DNA of 64,000 nucleotides from Anabaenopsis elenkinii CCIBt3563 (GTDB taxonomy: Bacteria > Cyanobacteriota > Cyanobacteriia > Cyanobacteriales > Nostocaceae). Below are positions 1-9,423 of the stretch, piece after piece. The notes below the pieces were generated by a model. It had not been told where the DNA came from. It did not search any database and was given only the letters and a program-made list of their open reading frames with translations. The position numbers were made by a program, and so were the translations under genes. The stretch covers positions 4,177,997 to 4,241,996 of the forward strand of contig NZ_CP063311.1 of assembly GCF_015245355.1 (NCBI RefSeq). The letters run 5' to 3'. The stretch's first letter is position 1; each line of letters opens with the position of its first letter.

Positions 1-67
1 TATGTTGACTTCCTGCGCCTGAAATTTATGATATTCCCCAAGTTTCAACTTAGAAGAAGGAAATATA

Positions 68-3000
68 ATGTTTGAATTTACGGAAAACATCCTGGAAGTT
101 TACAAGCCATTATTGTGGGTAGCACAGACTCCGGTAGTCCCCACTGGTGTTACGCCAGCCCAAGTATCATTGATCAATTCTGGCCCGCGCTTTTTTGTCG
201 CTTTAATCTCCGGTGTAATCCTAGCGTTTGCTTTCCAATTAGTGTTAACTAATCTTTCGGTAGCGGCTGGTATTTCCTACTTGGGGCGCCCATCTGACTC
301 CGATACAGCAGTTGGGGAAGTGGGAAGTTTCGGCGGTACCATTCGCAGAATTGGTACCGCATTGGGGTTATGGACTTTAGTTACTGTTACCATCGCTTTA
401 TTTATAGCTTGCTTCCTGGCAGTTAAATTAAGTCTACTAGTATTAGATCCCAGGCTAGGAGCAATTCTGGGATTAGTTATTTGGGGTGCATACTTTTTGC
501 TCCTGGTGTGGGTAAGTTCGACCACTGTGGGTTCCTTAGTTGGTTCGGTAGTCAATTCAGCAACTTCGGGTTTTCAGGCAATTATGGGGACTGCTACGGC
601 TGCACTCGGTGCAAAGGCGGCGAATCAACAGGTGGTAGCAACCGCTGAAGCAGCAGCTGCTACTGTGGGTCGGGAATTAGGGAATGTTATTGACCCGGAT
701 AGTATTCGGGAAAATATAGAAGATTACCTAGAACGGCTGCGCCCCCCACAATGGGATATATCCCACATTGGTAGGGAGGTGGAAAATCTACTCAAAGATC
801 AACAATTGTCAGAGATCGCAGGTAGTCCAGATCTGCGCAACATTGACCGCCAAAGGTTTAGGGATTTAGTCAGCAGTCGTACAGACCTTTCTCCCAGAGA
901 GGTTAAGCTTATCAGTGATAGAATATACAAAGTTTGGCAACAGGTAGTTAGTCAGCAAAAACCCATCCCAGACAATTTGAGTGAGTTGGTTAACTATTTG
1001 AAGTCACTCCCCCCAGGACAAGGGAAGACAGATGAACTCAACGCCAAATTAGACCGGTTAATAGCAGAAATGCGGACTCCTCAGGAAGCAAAACAACCGG
1101 GTATAATGCAACAAACCTTACAACAGGTCATGACTACACTTACGGGTATTGTCTTGGGAAGGGCAGATTTATCAGATATAGATGTAGAAACAATTTGGCG
1201 ATCGCTCACAACCGCTAAGGAGAAACTCACCGCCCAAGGAGAAAAACTGGGGTTACCTCTCACATCAGAACCCTATAGTCCCATTCGCGCTGATGTAGAA
1301 AACTATCTACTCAATACCTATGCTTGGCAATTCAGTCCTGAGAGAATAGCAGCAGAATTTCGTGATGTCATCTATGACCCAGAGGCAGACCCAGGTATAG
1401 TCAAAAGGGAGCTAGAGCGACTTTCTCGCCAGGATTTTGCCCGTACTCTCCAACAACGGGGAATACTCACCCAAGAACAAATCCAGCGCATTGCTCACCA
1501 GCTAGAAACTGTTCGCCAAGAGGTATTAGTCATAGTCAGTGATGCTCAAGAAAGGCAGATTAAACAAGACTTGCAACGCCGCATAGAAAGTTATTTACTT
1601 GTTGCTAATAAAGCAGAATTAACTCCAGGAGGACTTGAGCAGCACTTTAAACCATTATTAGCAGATCCACAGGCAGATTACGAAACCCTGTGTTTACGAC
1701 TATCACAATTAGATCGCCAGGAAATACGGGAGATATTGCTAGCACGAAATGATATTCCCACAGAAGAAGTCAACCCCATTCTCAACGAGTTAGAAAACCA
1801 GCGCCAACGGGTGTTAATAGAATCTCAAGGATTGGCCGAACAAGCCAAACATCACGCCGAAACCTTATGGTTAAATTTAGAATCATATCTGCGCAATACT
1901 GGTAAAGCTGAGTTAAACCCTGATGGGATTCGCGCTGATTTGCAGAAGCTACTGGAAGACCCCCAATCAGGAATTATTGCTCTGCGGGTCCGATTAGCTC
2001 GGTTTGACCGGGATACCTTAGTTAGCTTACTCAGTCAGCGCCAAGATTTGAGTGAACAGCAAGTTAATCAAATTATTGACACTGTAGAAGAATCTTGGCA
2101 CAATATCCGCCATACACCTCAAGCCTGGAAACAACAGTACGACTCAGTTATAACTACTATTGCCGATTATTTACGCCAGACTGGTAAAGAAGAATTAAAC
2201 CCTGAAGGCATTCAACGAGATTTTAACAGACTATTTTACAACCCCAGAGAGGGGATGGTAGCCCTGCGCCGGCGTTTGTCTCAGGTAGACCGGGACACCT
2301 TAGTTAGCTTACTCAGTCAACGGCGAGATTTGAGTGCAGAACAAGTTAATGAAGTGATTAATTCTGTGCAAACCGCCATCCGTAATATCCTCGGTGCGCC
2401 GCGTCGTCTCGCCACCCGGACACAGCAAAGAATGTCAACATTTGCAGCTTATTTAGAAGAGTATTTGCGGCAAACTGGTAAGGATGAACTCAATCCAGAG
2501 GCCATTAAGCGCGACTTACAAATATTATTGCATGATCCCCAAGTGGGAATGGAAACCCTGGGCGATCGCTTGGCTCATTTTGACCGTTCCACAGTCATGG
2601 CTTTACTGAAAATTCGGGAAGATATGACTGATGAAGAAGCAGCCAGAATTGCCGATCATATCATCTCCGTACGTGATCAATTTGTCGAACAAGTACATAG
2701 TATTCAAAGGCGGATTCAAGATGTGATCGAAGGGATTTTCGCCCGGATCCGTAACTATCTCAACTCCTTAGAGCGCCCAGAATTGAATTATGATGGCATC
2801 AAGGGCGATCTTCGCACCTTATTTGATGATCCACAGGCGGGGTTTGAAGCTTTACGTCACCGCCTGTCAGCTTGTGACCGGGATACTCTGGTGGCGATTA
2901 TCAGTTCCCGTGAAGACATTTCTCCAGCTGATGCCAACAACATTATTGAACAAATTGAGCGGGTACGCAATAGCGTCTTGCAACGTGCTGAACGGATCCA

Positions 3001-3166
3001 CCAAGAAACTCAACGCCGTCTGGAAGAGTTAAAAGATCAAGCACAAAGACAAGCAGAAGAAACCCGCAAAGCCGCAGCTACAGCTTCTTGGTGGTTATTT
3101 ACCACAGCATTTGTATCAGCTGTATTTGCAGCATTAGGAGGAGCCATGGCTGTGGTGATCATCTAG
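68..3166 (+). CDS. Membrane-anchored protein with seven ~95-residue repeats
   Basis: The function is not recognised. The 1032-residue product has three hydrophobic segments near its N terminus (about residues 41-66, 96-124 and 129-150) and one at the extreme C terminus (about 1006-1032). The long middle is charged and probably helical. It holds seven related units beginning near residues 220, 414, 510, 608, 701, 800 and 896. The best-kept units share YLRQTGKEELNP, then a DPQ-G turn, then DRDTLVSLLSQR and DLS-x-x-x-VN. Units 4 to 7 are the most alike and lie about 93-100 residues apart. The ATG has a good ribosome site (AGAAGGA) 6-7 bases upstream. Being anchored at both ends with a long helical repeat between suggests a structural or envelope role, but that is inference. 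The next gene is on the other strand. Confidence 0.85.
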   Translation: MFEFTENILEVYKPLLWVAQTPVVPTGVTPAQVSLINSGPRFFVALISGVILAFAFQLVLTNLSVAAGISYLGRPSDSDTAVGEVGSFGGTIRRIGTALGLWTLVTVTIALFIACFLAVKLSLLVLDPRLGAILGLVIWGAYFLLLVWVSSTTVGSLVGSVVNSATSGFQAIMGTATAALGAKAANQQVVATAEAAAATVGRELGNVIDPDSIRENIEDYLERLRPPQWDISHIGREVENLLKDQQLSEIAGSPDLRNIDRQRFRDLVSSRTDLSPREVKLISDRIYKVWQQVVSQQKPIPDNLSELVNYLKSLPPGQGKTDELNAKLDRLIAEMRTPQEAKQPGIMQQTLQQVMTTLTGIVLGRADLSDIDVETIWRSLTTAKEKLTAQGEKLGLPLTSEPYSPIRADVENYLLNTYAWQFSPERIAAEFRDVIYDPEADPGIVKRELERLSRQDFARTLQQRGILTQEQIQRIAHQLETVRQEVLVIVSDAQERQIKQDLQRRIESYLLVANKAELTPGGLEQHFKPLLADPQADYETLCLRLSQLDRQEIREILLARNDIPTEEVNPILNELENQRQRVLIESQGLAEQAKHHAETLWLNLESYLRNTGKAELNPDGIRADLQKLLEDPQSGIIALRVRLARFDRDTLVSLLSQRQDLSEQQVNQIIDTVEESWHNIRHTPQAWKQQYDSVITTIADYLRQTGKEELNPEGIQRDFNRLFYNPREGMVALRRRLSQVDRDTLVSLLSQRRDLSAEQVNEVINSVQTAIRNILGAPRRLATRTQQRMSTFAAYLEEYLRQTGKDELNPEAIKRDLQILLHDPQVGMETLGDRLAHFDRSTVMALLKIREDMTDEEAARIADHIISVRDQFVEQVHSIQRRIQDVIEGIFARIRNYLNSLERPELNYDGIKGDLRTLFDDPQAGFEALRHRLSACDRDTLVAIISSREDISPADANNIIEQIERVRNSVLQRAERIHQETQRRLEELKDQAQRQAEETRKAAATASWWLFTTAFVSAVFAALGGAMAVVII

Positions 3167-3185
3167 GTTAAAGTAAGTTAAAGGA

Positions 3186-4064
3186 TTATTCGCCACTTGC
3201 TTCTCCCCATTGATTGATGGCAGAAAATATTGACGAGTAGTCATCATCAGCAAATGACATTTTCATCGCCGTTTGCAGAATTTGTCGCACAGCTTCAATA
3301 CTAACCAGATCCAAACCCAATGATTTGGCAGCTGAGATAAACAAATCTGTATCTTTGAGCAAGTGTTTTGTGGGGAAATTGGGATTTGTATAATTACCCT
3401 CTAGCATCCGGTTGAGTTTCTTGTCAAAGGTAGGGGCATAAAGTGAACTTTGGCGCAAGATTTGCATGAATAAATCTATGTCGATACCTTGACGCTCAAT
3501 AAAAGCCAGACTCAGAGCAAAGCTAGTTGTGAGGGAAGCAATCAGTTGATTTAGTGCTAACTTTAGCGCCGCAGCCGAGCCGACTGGCCCCACAAGTATA
3601 GGTTCAGGACCAAAGTTTTGCAGTAACTTTAAATCCCGTTGATATTGTCTTTGTTCCGCACCTACCATGACAATCAGCTTACCAGCTTTTGCTTCTGGAA
3701 TACTACCTAATACTGGAGCTTCTATATACTCGCCACCGCCACCAATCACCGCATCTCTGATTTCTTGGCTTTCTATGGGGGTAATAGTCCCCATCTGAAT
3801 GACAGTGCGCCCTTCTAGAGTACGCCAAGCAGTATCTGAAAGCAAAACATGATAAATTGCTGCGGTATTGGTCAACATGAGAATAATGTAATCAGCAGCA
3901 CGAATTGCCTGACGGGGGTGTGTTACGATCTCCGCACCTGCAGCTTGTAGTGGAGCTAATTTTTCTGGGGTGCGGTTGTAGGCCACTAGCTCTATATTGG
4001 CTGCTAACAACCGTTGAGCCATCGGTAATCCCATTAGTCCAGTTCCCAGAAATGCCACCTTCAT
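3186..4064 (-). CDS. NAD(P)-dependent beta-hydroxyacid dehydrogenase (6PGDH/HIBADH family)
   Basis: This is a 292-residue oxidoreductase of the 3-hydroxyisobutyrate / 6-phosphogluconate dehydrogenase-like family. The N terminus has the Rossmann motif GTGLMG (residues 7-12) followed by AYNRTPEK, where the Arg suggests an NADP preference. A central GSIPEAKAGKL block matches the substrate-binding region of the family, and NQLIASLTTSFALSLAF lies where the family carries its catalytic region (GxxGxGxxxKxxxN). The length is typical. Members reduce small acids or semialdehydes such as succinic semialdehyde or glyoxylate in the cytosol; the substrate cannot be read from sequence. It converges with the repeat membrane protein upstream, separated by 19 bases. 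Confidence 0.85.
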   Translation of the reverse strand: MKVAFLGTGLMGLPMAQRLLAANIELVAYNRTPEKLAPLQAAGAEIVTHPRQAIRAADYIILMLTNTAAIYHVLLSDTAWRTLEGRTVIQMGTITPIESQEIRDAVIGGGGEYIEAPVLGSIPEAKAGKLIVMVGAEQRQYQRDLKLLQNFGPEPILVGPVGSAAALKLALNQLIASLTTSFALSLAFIERQGIDIDLFMQILRQSSLYAPTFDKKLNRMLEGNYTNPNFPTKHLLKDTDLFISAAKSLGLDLVSIEAVRQILQTAMKMSFADDDYSSIFSAINQWGEASGE

Positions 4065-4394
4065 TTTTTACTTTCCTTTGGTACAGCTTGGATATAACCA
4101 GTCTGAAATATCGCGTTTCCATGGTCTGATTGTAAGATTCTTGAACAGTTATCACTGTCCAGAAATAACTGTTCCCTAATCGGTGAAGAACAATCAGCCC
4201 CCAGCGGCAAAGGTGACCATGATAATCACCGAAAGCAATATGCCTGGGCTAAGTAGTGTTATCAATAACAATAGTTCGTGAGCAGTCATAATTAATACTT
4301 GCCTGTTACTTATGTTTGCACAGTAGCCAATGTTATGCTAATCTATATCAGCATAAGATCCCATTCCTAAAGAGAGTTTTAATTTTTCCTTATT
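4065..4394. other. Intergenic region, no gene seen
   Basis: This is an AT-rich gap of 330 bases between two minus-strand genes, and it must contain the promoter of the dehydrogenase gene. Short open frames here overlap neighbouring genes and show no ribosome site. I see no RNA gene or strong hairpin. Confidence 0.5.
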
Positions 4395-5567
4395 TTACAC
4401 TGGCACAGTTAGCCCTTGAAGTGGTTGACCTATTTCTGTGGGCTGGAGTGCTTTACTTTGAATTAAAACCCCAAAGTTACCTAGCTCTGAGGGGTCTATG
4501 AGCTGGTGTAATGCTTCCCGCTTTTGCAGTAGCTGTGAAAGAGGAGTTTCTTGGTGGGATATAGCAGCAAGGCGATCGCCTAAACCCAAGGCCATTAAAA
4601 ATAAACCCTGCTGGATAAATCCTATTTTCTCTAAGCCATAGCGATCGCCCCATCGTTCCAAAGCACTAAAATCAACATGAGCAGTAATATCCTGCTTACC
4701 AATATTGATATAAGGGTTGTTGTGGTGACGATGGTTGTAATAACATTGTAGAGTTCCCTGCGATCGCCTAGGATGATAATAACGATGGGCGGGGTAGCCA
4801 TAATCAATTGTTAACACATACCCGCGATGCAAGCGGTCTGCTACTATACCTAACCACTCACCAGCAGCCAAATTAATTTCACTACGATAGCCATCTTCAT
4901 AATTGGGATGGGTCAAATCAATTTCTATCAAGTTTAAGTATTCTTGCAGGAGGGGTGTAGAAACTTCGCCAGTCACCTCTATAAACGAAGTTTCAGACTT
5001 ATCTTTGTGGGTAGTGACATAAATTTCTCGCATTTCCCCAGCTTCTAAAATAAATTGATGTACTGGCAAAGCATCCACCAATTCATTAGAAAAAAAGCAA
5101 CCAGTAATAGAGTCAGTGGGGATATCTTCTAAATTACACCAACGCACAGAGAAGTTTTGTAAACGTTGCTGTTGTTCTTGTTGGAATCCTGGAGACTTCT
5201 CTATGATTATATATTCCAGCGCCTGAAAAAAGTCTGGATAATGTAGCTGAGAGTAGTTCAGGATATGCATAGCCAATAGTCCTTGACCTGCTCCCATTTC
5301 TACCAAAGAAAAAGGCTCAGGACGCCCTAAAATTTCCCACATCTGGCGAAATTGTTCCCCCAACAGCTCGCCAAAGTCAGTACCGAGACTAGGAGAAGTG
5401 AAAAAATCACTACCCCCAAATCCAATTTTTACCGCGTGACTGGAATAGTAACCGTGTTCCGGGTGATATAAAGCCATATCCATGTATTCAGCGAAAGTAA
5501 TTCGCCCTTGGGGACTGGTAGCTATACGATCGGCTATGGCTGTACACAATGCTGGGTTAGAGGTCAT
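4395..5567 (-). CDS. MidA-family SAM-dependent methyltransferase (NDUFAF7 homologue)
   Basis: The product is about 390 residues and belongs to the DUF185/MidA family of class I methyltransferases, whose mitochondrial member NDUFAF7 methylates a complex I subunit. Visible marks are RITFAEYMDMALYHPEHGYY near the N terminus, DFFTSPSLGTDFGELLGEQF, and the SAM-binding loop LVEMGAGQGLLAMHIL. FSNELVDALPVHQF and LTIDYGYPAHRYYHPRRSQG follow further on. I start at the ATG at 5567, giving MTSNPALCTAIADRI. The frame runs open to 5672, but the extra 35 residues do not look like family sequence. In cyanobacteria a role with the complex I-like NDH is plausible but not shown here. Confidence 0.85.
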   Translation of the reverse strand: MTSNPALCTAIADRIATSPQGRITFAEYMDMALYHPEHGYYSSHAVKIGFGGSDFFTSPSLGTDFGELLGEQFRQMWEILGRPEPFSLVEMGAGQGLLAMHILNYSQLHYPDFFQALEYIIIEKSPGFQQEQQQRLQNFSVRWCNLEDIPTDSITGCFFSNELVDALPVHQFILEAGEMREIYVTTHKDKSETSFIEVTGEVSTPLLQEYLNLIEIDLTHPNYEDGYRSEINLAAGEWLGIVADRLHRGYVLTIDYGYPAHRYYHPRRSQGTLQCYYNHRHHNNPYINIGKQDITAHVDFSALERWGDRYGLEKIGFIQQGLFLMALGLGDRLAAISHQETPLSQLLQKREALHQLIDPSELGNFGVLIQSKALQPTEIGQPLQGLTVPV

Positions 5568-6104
5568 AGATAAAATATGATCATGATACGACAACCCCCC
5601 TAGGAGATGAGGACAAAAATAGATAATTAAACACTGTTTCCTGCTATAGTAATCATCATCCTGGCAGTCCAAAATACTTAATATTCCTCAAAACTCAATA
5701 TTTGCTGTTGGGCGATCGCTCTGGGTATTCTCTTTTCCTTCGCGTCTGTGGGACTCTGCTGGAAACCAATTGATATTTAAATCTTACAAGTCTCCATGCG
5801 ATCAAAAAGAACACCTCTCCTCCAACCCCAACGAAAGCCTCCTGCTGACCTATCAGATGGAAGATGTCCTCGTGGCGCTATTTTATCAATTGTTAGAGGA
5901 TGTTTATTATTCTTTACCTCACAGTATATAACCAGTAGTAAGTTAATTTCATACTTGAGAGAGATATTCAAACATCGCCAAAAATCACTGGGAACTGTTT
6001 TTTAAACGCAAAGGTACGCGGAGGTTTTTTATGAGTTAGATTAATCTTTTATTTGGGCACATTTGTGCTTTTCTTTTTCCAGAACTTCCAAAATACTTTA
6101 TATT
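5568..6104. other. Intergenic region holding one copy of a direct repeat
   Basis: This gap of 537 bases between two minus-strand genes contains a GCGATCGC site near 5712 and one copy (5889-5964) of a sequence that recurs at 7709-7783, upstream of the kinase gene. The open frames in this stretch lack ribosome sites and recognisable products, so I see no gene. Confidence 0.5.
5889..5964. repeat. Direct repeat copy A, downstream of the kinase-GUN4 gene
   Basis: This copy of about 76 bases starts ATTGTTAG and ends CATACTTGAGAGAGA. It aligns with 7709-7783 with only scattered substitutions and short indels. Both copies share TTTATTATTCT, ACCTCACAGTATA, AACCAGTA and TTAATTTCATACTTGAGAG. After a short insertion in copy A, both continue with CAAAAATCACT. 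Confidence 0.8.
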
Positions 6105-7700
6105 TTATTGGAATCTTGAGATGTTACAGTTTGCAAGTCTGGATGCAAAAGAAAGGATTCTTCCTTCCCCCTCTTCACTATCCCACCATACCGAGCCATA
6201 ATAAAATACACCCACGGGAAGGTGGCCTTCTGGTGCAGTAATATCAAAAATCATATCTCTGATGAACAACCAATTTATTCCTTTTCTCCATCCTACAGTG
6301 TCACCCAAGGCTAGAAAAATTTCCCTATTATAGTCTGTCGTTCCCCCCAAACTTTCATAAATGCGCTTCTGTACAGAAAACCCAAAGCGCCCATTACTAT
6401 TTTTTAACCACAACTGGTCAATAGTGCGGAGGTCTTGACAAGGAAAATTACTAATACTCTGCTTATCTAACACACCTGGTTTTTTCGGTTTCCCTACAAC
6501 TGACATTACTTGTCTTGTTTCCGAATCCGCTTCTTTCCACCTTCCCGCAGCGAGTAAATCTTGTAGTCTCCCATAGTCCATACCGACAGATGATATTAGT
6601 TCAGGTTTTACGATGGGTTTAGGTTCTGCTATGGTTTGAGTTTCTGGTGTTGGGGTGGGACTATTTCTAAATAGACTTTCCCCTAGTAGAACTATCAGAA
6701 ATCCTCCCAAAACTAAACCAGCAATTTGTAACCGACCCCGCGGGGGAGATGGTTTGATTATTTGTGTGGGTAGGGATACTTGTGGTTTTCCTAAAGCTAC
6801 CGTTGGGGGTATTGGAACCGAATTTAAATCTTGTAAAACTTCCTCAGCAGACTGATAACGAAATTGTGCATCTTTGTGTAATAACTTATCTAAAATTTGC
6901 CCCAATTCTAGAGTTACTGCTTGCTTGACATAGTTCCGCCATTGTTTCACCCATCCATAACCATCCTCCCGCCATAATTCCCAAGGATGAATCCCTGTTA
7001 ACAAATGAAAACAAGTTGCACCAATACTATATAAATCACTGGATGGATATACTCTACCATCTTGCATTTGTTCTACAGCAGAATAACCAAATGTCCCGAT
7101 GTTTGTCCCGGTTTTCACCGTTCCCTGGAGTTGCTTTGATGCGCCAAAGTCAATTAAAATCAGCTTACCGTCACTGCGACGACGCATGATATTTTCTGGT
7201 TTAATATCCCGGTGTATAATCTCTTGACTATGAATTACTTGCAGGACTGGTAATACATCCTGTAATAACTCACGGATTTTCGCCTCGTTGAATATACCCT
7301 GGTTGGCTAATTCTGTAAGTAAATTTTCCCCTTCTATAAACTGCTGTACTAAATACAAGCGGTTATCCTCCGCGAAGTATGCTAGTAAAGCTGGTATTTG
7401 AGGATGTTCACCAAGCTGTTGTAATTGCTGCGCTTCTTGTAAAAATAATGCTGTGGCTTTTTGTAAACCTGCTGTACCTTGGGTTTGGGGTGCAAGTTGT
7501 TTAATAACGCACTCTGAGTTTAATTTGTCAATATCTACCGCTAAATAAGTTTTGGCAAATCCTCCACCACCTAAAGGTTTAAGTGGTTGATAGCGCTTTC
7601 TCAATACTACCAAGGGAATCCCGCAACTAGGGCAAAATTTCGTATCTTCAGTAACTGAGGGGTTATCACATTCGGGATTAAGACAACATATCTGGGTCAT
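6105..7700 (-). CDS. Serine/threonine protein kinase fused to a C-terminal GUN4 domain
   Basis: This 531-residue protein has four parts. Residues 5-26 form a Cys zinc ribbon ending KFCPSCGIPL. Residues 38-295 form a Hanks-type kinase with the glycine loop LGGGGFAKTY, Lys67, HRDIKPEN (catalytic Asp165) and DFG at 184-186, so it looks active. Residues 326-343 form one membrane segment. Residues about 377-530 form a GUN4 domain, with LLAAGRWKEADSET, ISNFPCQDLRTIDQLW, NGRFGFSVQKRI, VGWRKGINWL and APEGHLPV. GUN4 proteins bind porphyrins and activate Mg-chelatase, so a tetrapyrrole-sensing or GUN4-scaffolded kinase is a reasonable inference. It starts at the ATG at 7700 and is divergent from the MscS gene. 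Confidence 0.92.
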   Translation of the reverse strand: MTQICCLNPECDNPSVTEDTKFCPSCGIPLVVLRKRYQPLKPLGGGGFAKTYLAVDIDKLNSECVIKQLAPQTQGTAGLQKATALFLQEAQQLQQLGEHPQIPALLAYFAEDNRLYLVQQFIEGENLLTELANQGIFNEAKIRELLQDVLPVLQVIHSQEIIHRDIKPENIMRRRSDGKLILIDFGASKQLQGTVKTGTNIGTFGYSAVEQMQDGRVYPSSDLYSIGATCFHLLTGIHPWELWREDGYGWVKQWRNYVKQAVTLELGQILDKLLHKDAQFRYQSAEEVLQDLNSVPIPPTVALGKPQVSLPTQIIKPSPPRGRLQIAGLVLGGFLIVLLGESLFRNSPTPTPETQTIAEPKPIVKPELISSVGMDYGRLQDLLAAGRWKEADSETRQVMSVVGKPKKPGVLDKQSISNFPCQDLRTIDQLWLKNSNGRFGFSVQKRIYESLGGTTDYNREIFLALGDTVGWRKGINWLFIRDMIFDITAPEGHLPVGVFYYGSVWWDSEEGEGRILSFASRLANCNISRFQ

Positions 7701-7708
7701 GGCTAGGT

Positions 7709-7783
7709 ATTGTTAGATACGTTTATTATTCTGTACCTCACAGTATAGAACCAGTAAGAGATTAATTTCATACTTGAGAGAGA
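7709..7783. repeat. Direct repeat copy B, immediately upstream of the kinase-GUN4 gene
   Basis: This is the partner of 5889-5964 and begins 8 bases upstream of the kinase start codon. It therefore makes up the kinase 5-prime leader. A GCGATCGCTCTGG block follows at about 7808 and a related GCGATCGCTCTGG block occurs at about 5712, in the opposite relative order. Confidence 0.8.
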
Positions 7784-7983
7784 CAAAAATCACTATTGAA
7801 TGTCAGGCGATCGCTCTGGCTATTGTTAGCAAAATCGGATATATTTGACAAATGGACTAGTGTCACATTTTTAAGCATCTCAAAAATATAAGTAATTAAA
7901 AATCATTGATTGTGGGGGAATTACCCCAGAATCAGAGGTAACCCAAGGTAAATTTATTTACTAGCAATATTAGTTGATGAAAG

Positions 7984-9324
7984 ATGATGGCGAGTTTATT
8001 TCCGAAAGGTAATAGCAGATTTGGCTCCCGTCAACTCCTAGTGATCCTCATCCTCTTGAGTTTAATATTACCTATACAAACAGGACGAACACAGGAAACC
8101 TCCCCCGTACCCGTGATATCCCAGCCATCTGAAGCGGAACAAACCCCCACAACCGGGCTGTTTTTTGCCGACATAGTCGTTAGGGGACAACCCGTGTTTC
8201 AAGTGGGTAGCTTAGGAGAACTCAGTGCTGCTCAACGGGCGCAAATTATTAACCGACGCATTGCTAGTATTTTAGTCCGTCGTCAAACTGATAGCCAAGT
8301 TTCCCTAGTACCAGATCCCCAGCGTAATATTGCTACATTACAGCTGAATAACCGGGTTTTGATGACTGTAACTCAACAGGATGCTGAAGATTTTAACCTA
8401 GATGTGGAAACATTAGGACAATGGTGGGCAAAGCAGTTAAATCAGGCTTTTGAGCAACCCCCACTAGCAATTGATGTTGGGCAAAGACTATTCTCGACTC
8501 TGAGGAAGTTTCAGCAAGACACTATCGACAACTTACCCTCTTTTTTAGGAATGCTCTTAGTAGTCATTACTACCGGGTTAATAGCAGCAACCATGCGCCA
8601 ACTCACCCTTACCGGGGCGCAACATTGGGAAGTAGACCGCAATTCTAAAATCTTAGTTAGTCGTTTAGTATATGGTTTGGTTTGGGTTATAGGGACAATT
8701 GTCGCTTTGGGAGTTTTAGGATTAGACTTTGCGACCTTACTGGGAACTTTAGGATTAACCAGTGTAGCTATAGGTTTTAGTCTCAAGGATATACTCAGTA
8801 ATTATTTTTCCGGTGTTGTCTTGCTGGTATCTCGTCCCTTTCGTTTAGGAGATCAGATAGTTATTCGCGACTTTGAAGGGACTGTTACCCAAATTCAACT
8901 ACGGGCTACAACTGTAAACACCTATGACGGGCGTGTGGTTTACATTCCCAATCAAGAAGTGTTTAGTGCCATTATTATTAATAATACTGCCTCAGATATT
9001 CGCCGTAATTCTATTACCTTTGGTATAGACTATAAAGCAGATATTACCAAGGCTAAGGAAGTCATTAATAATGCTGTTTTGTCACTACCTGAAATTGAAA
9101 AAGAACCCAAGCCAGATATTTTAGTCCGTCAATTAGCCCCTAGTACAGTTAATATTGAAGTGCGCTGCTGGGTCAATTCTCGGCGGTTACCATTTTTAGA
9201 AGCTACTTCTTTAATGGCTCAAGCAATTAAAGAAGCATTAGCAGCGGCAGAAATTAATATGCCTACAGATATTTACACTTTACAGTTTAGTGATGTTTTA
9301 ACTATTTCGCAACAAAAACCATAG
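7984..9324 (+). CDS. MscS-family mechanosensitive ion channel
   Basis: The 446-residue protein has an N-terminal hydrophobic leader (about residues 15-32, LLVILILLSLILPI), then a periplasmic stretch of about 150 residues, then three membrane helices. The pore-lining helix carries LGTLGLTSVAIGFSLKDILSNYFSG, split here only by reading order. The beta domain begins SRPFRLGDQIVIRDFEG, and VYIPNQEVFS is the family signature. A C-terminal alpha/beta domain follows. Such channels open under membrane tension to release osmolytes. Two ATGs are adjacent (7984, 7987), with GATGAAAG as a weak ribosome site. Two more membrane-protein genes follow on the same strand. Confidence 0.9.
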   Translation: MMASLFPKGNSRFGSRQLLVILILLSLILPIQTGRTQETSPVPVISQPSEAEQTPTTGLFFADIVVRGQPVFQVGSLGELSAAQRAQIINRRIASILVRRQTDSQVSLVPDPQRNIATLQLNNRVLMTVTQQDAEDFNLDVETLGQWWAKQLNQAFEQPPLAIDVGQRLFSTLRKFQQDTIDNLPSFLGMLLVVITTGLIAATMRQLTLTGAQHWEVDRNSKILVSRLVYGLVWVIGTIVALGVLGLDFATLLGTLGLTSVAIGFSLKDILSNYFSGVVLLVSRPFRLGDQIVIRDFEGTVTQIQLRATTVNTYDGRVVYIPNQEVFSAIIINNTASDIRRNSITFGIDYKADITKAKEVINNAVLSLPEIEKEPKPDILVRQLAPSTVNIEVRCWVNSRRLPFLEATSLMAQAIKEALAAAEINMPTDIYTLQFSDVLTISQQKP

Positions 9325-9423
9325 AAACTAATTACCCATTCTGTTTATCTGTTTCTCCCAGGGGAGACCCCACTAGGTGAATACGGTTCATTTATCTTCC
9401 TATTGTTTCAAAATTTAGTGACC

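Noticed and set aside
5777..6241. Short frames on both strands between the methyltransferase and kinase genes
   Set aside because: They overlap each other and the direct repeat, have no ribosome sites, and one runs into the kinase C terminus.
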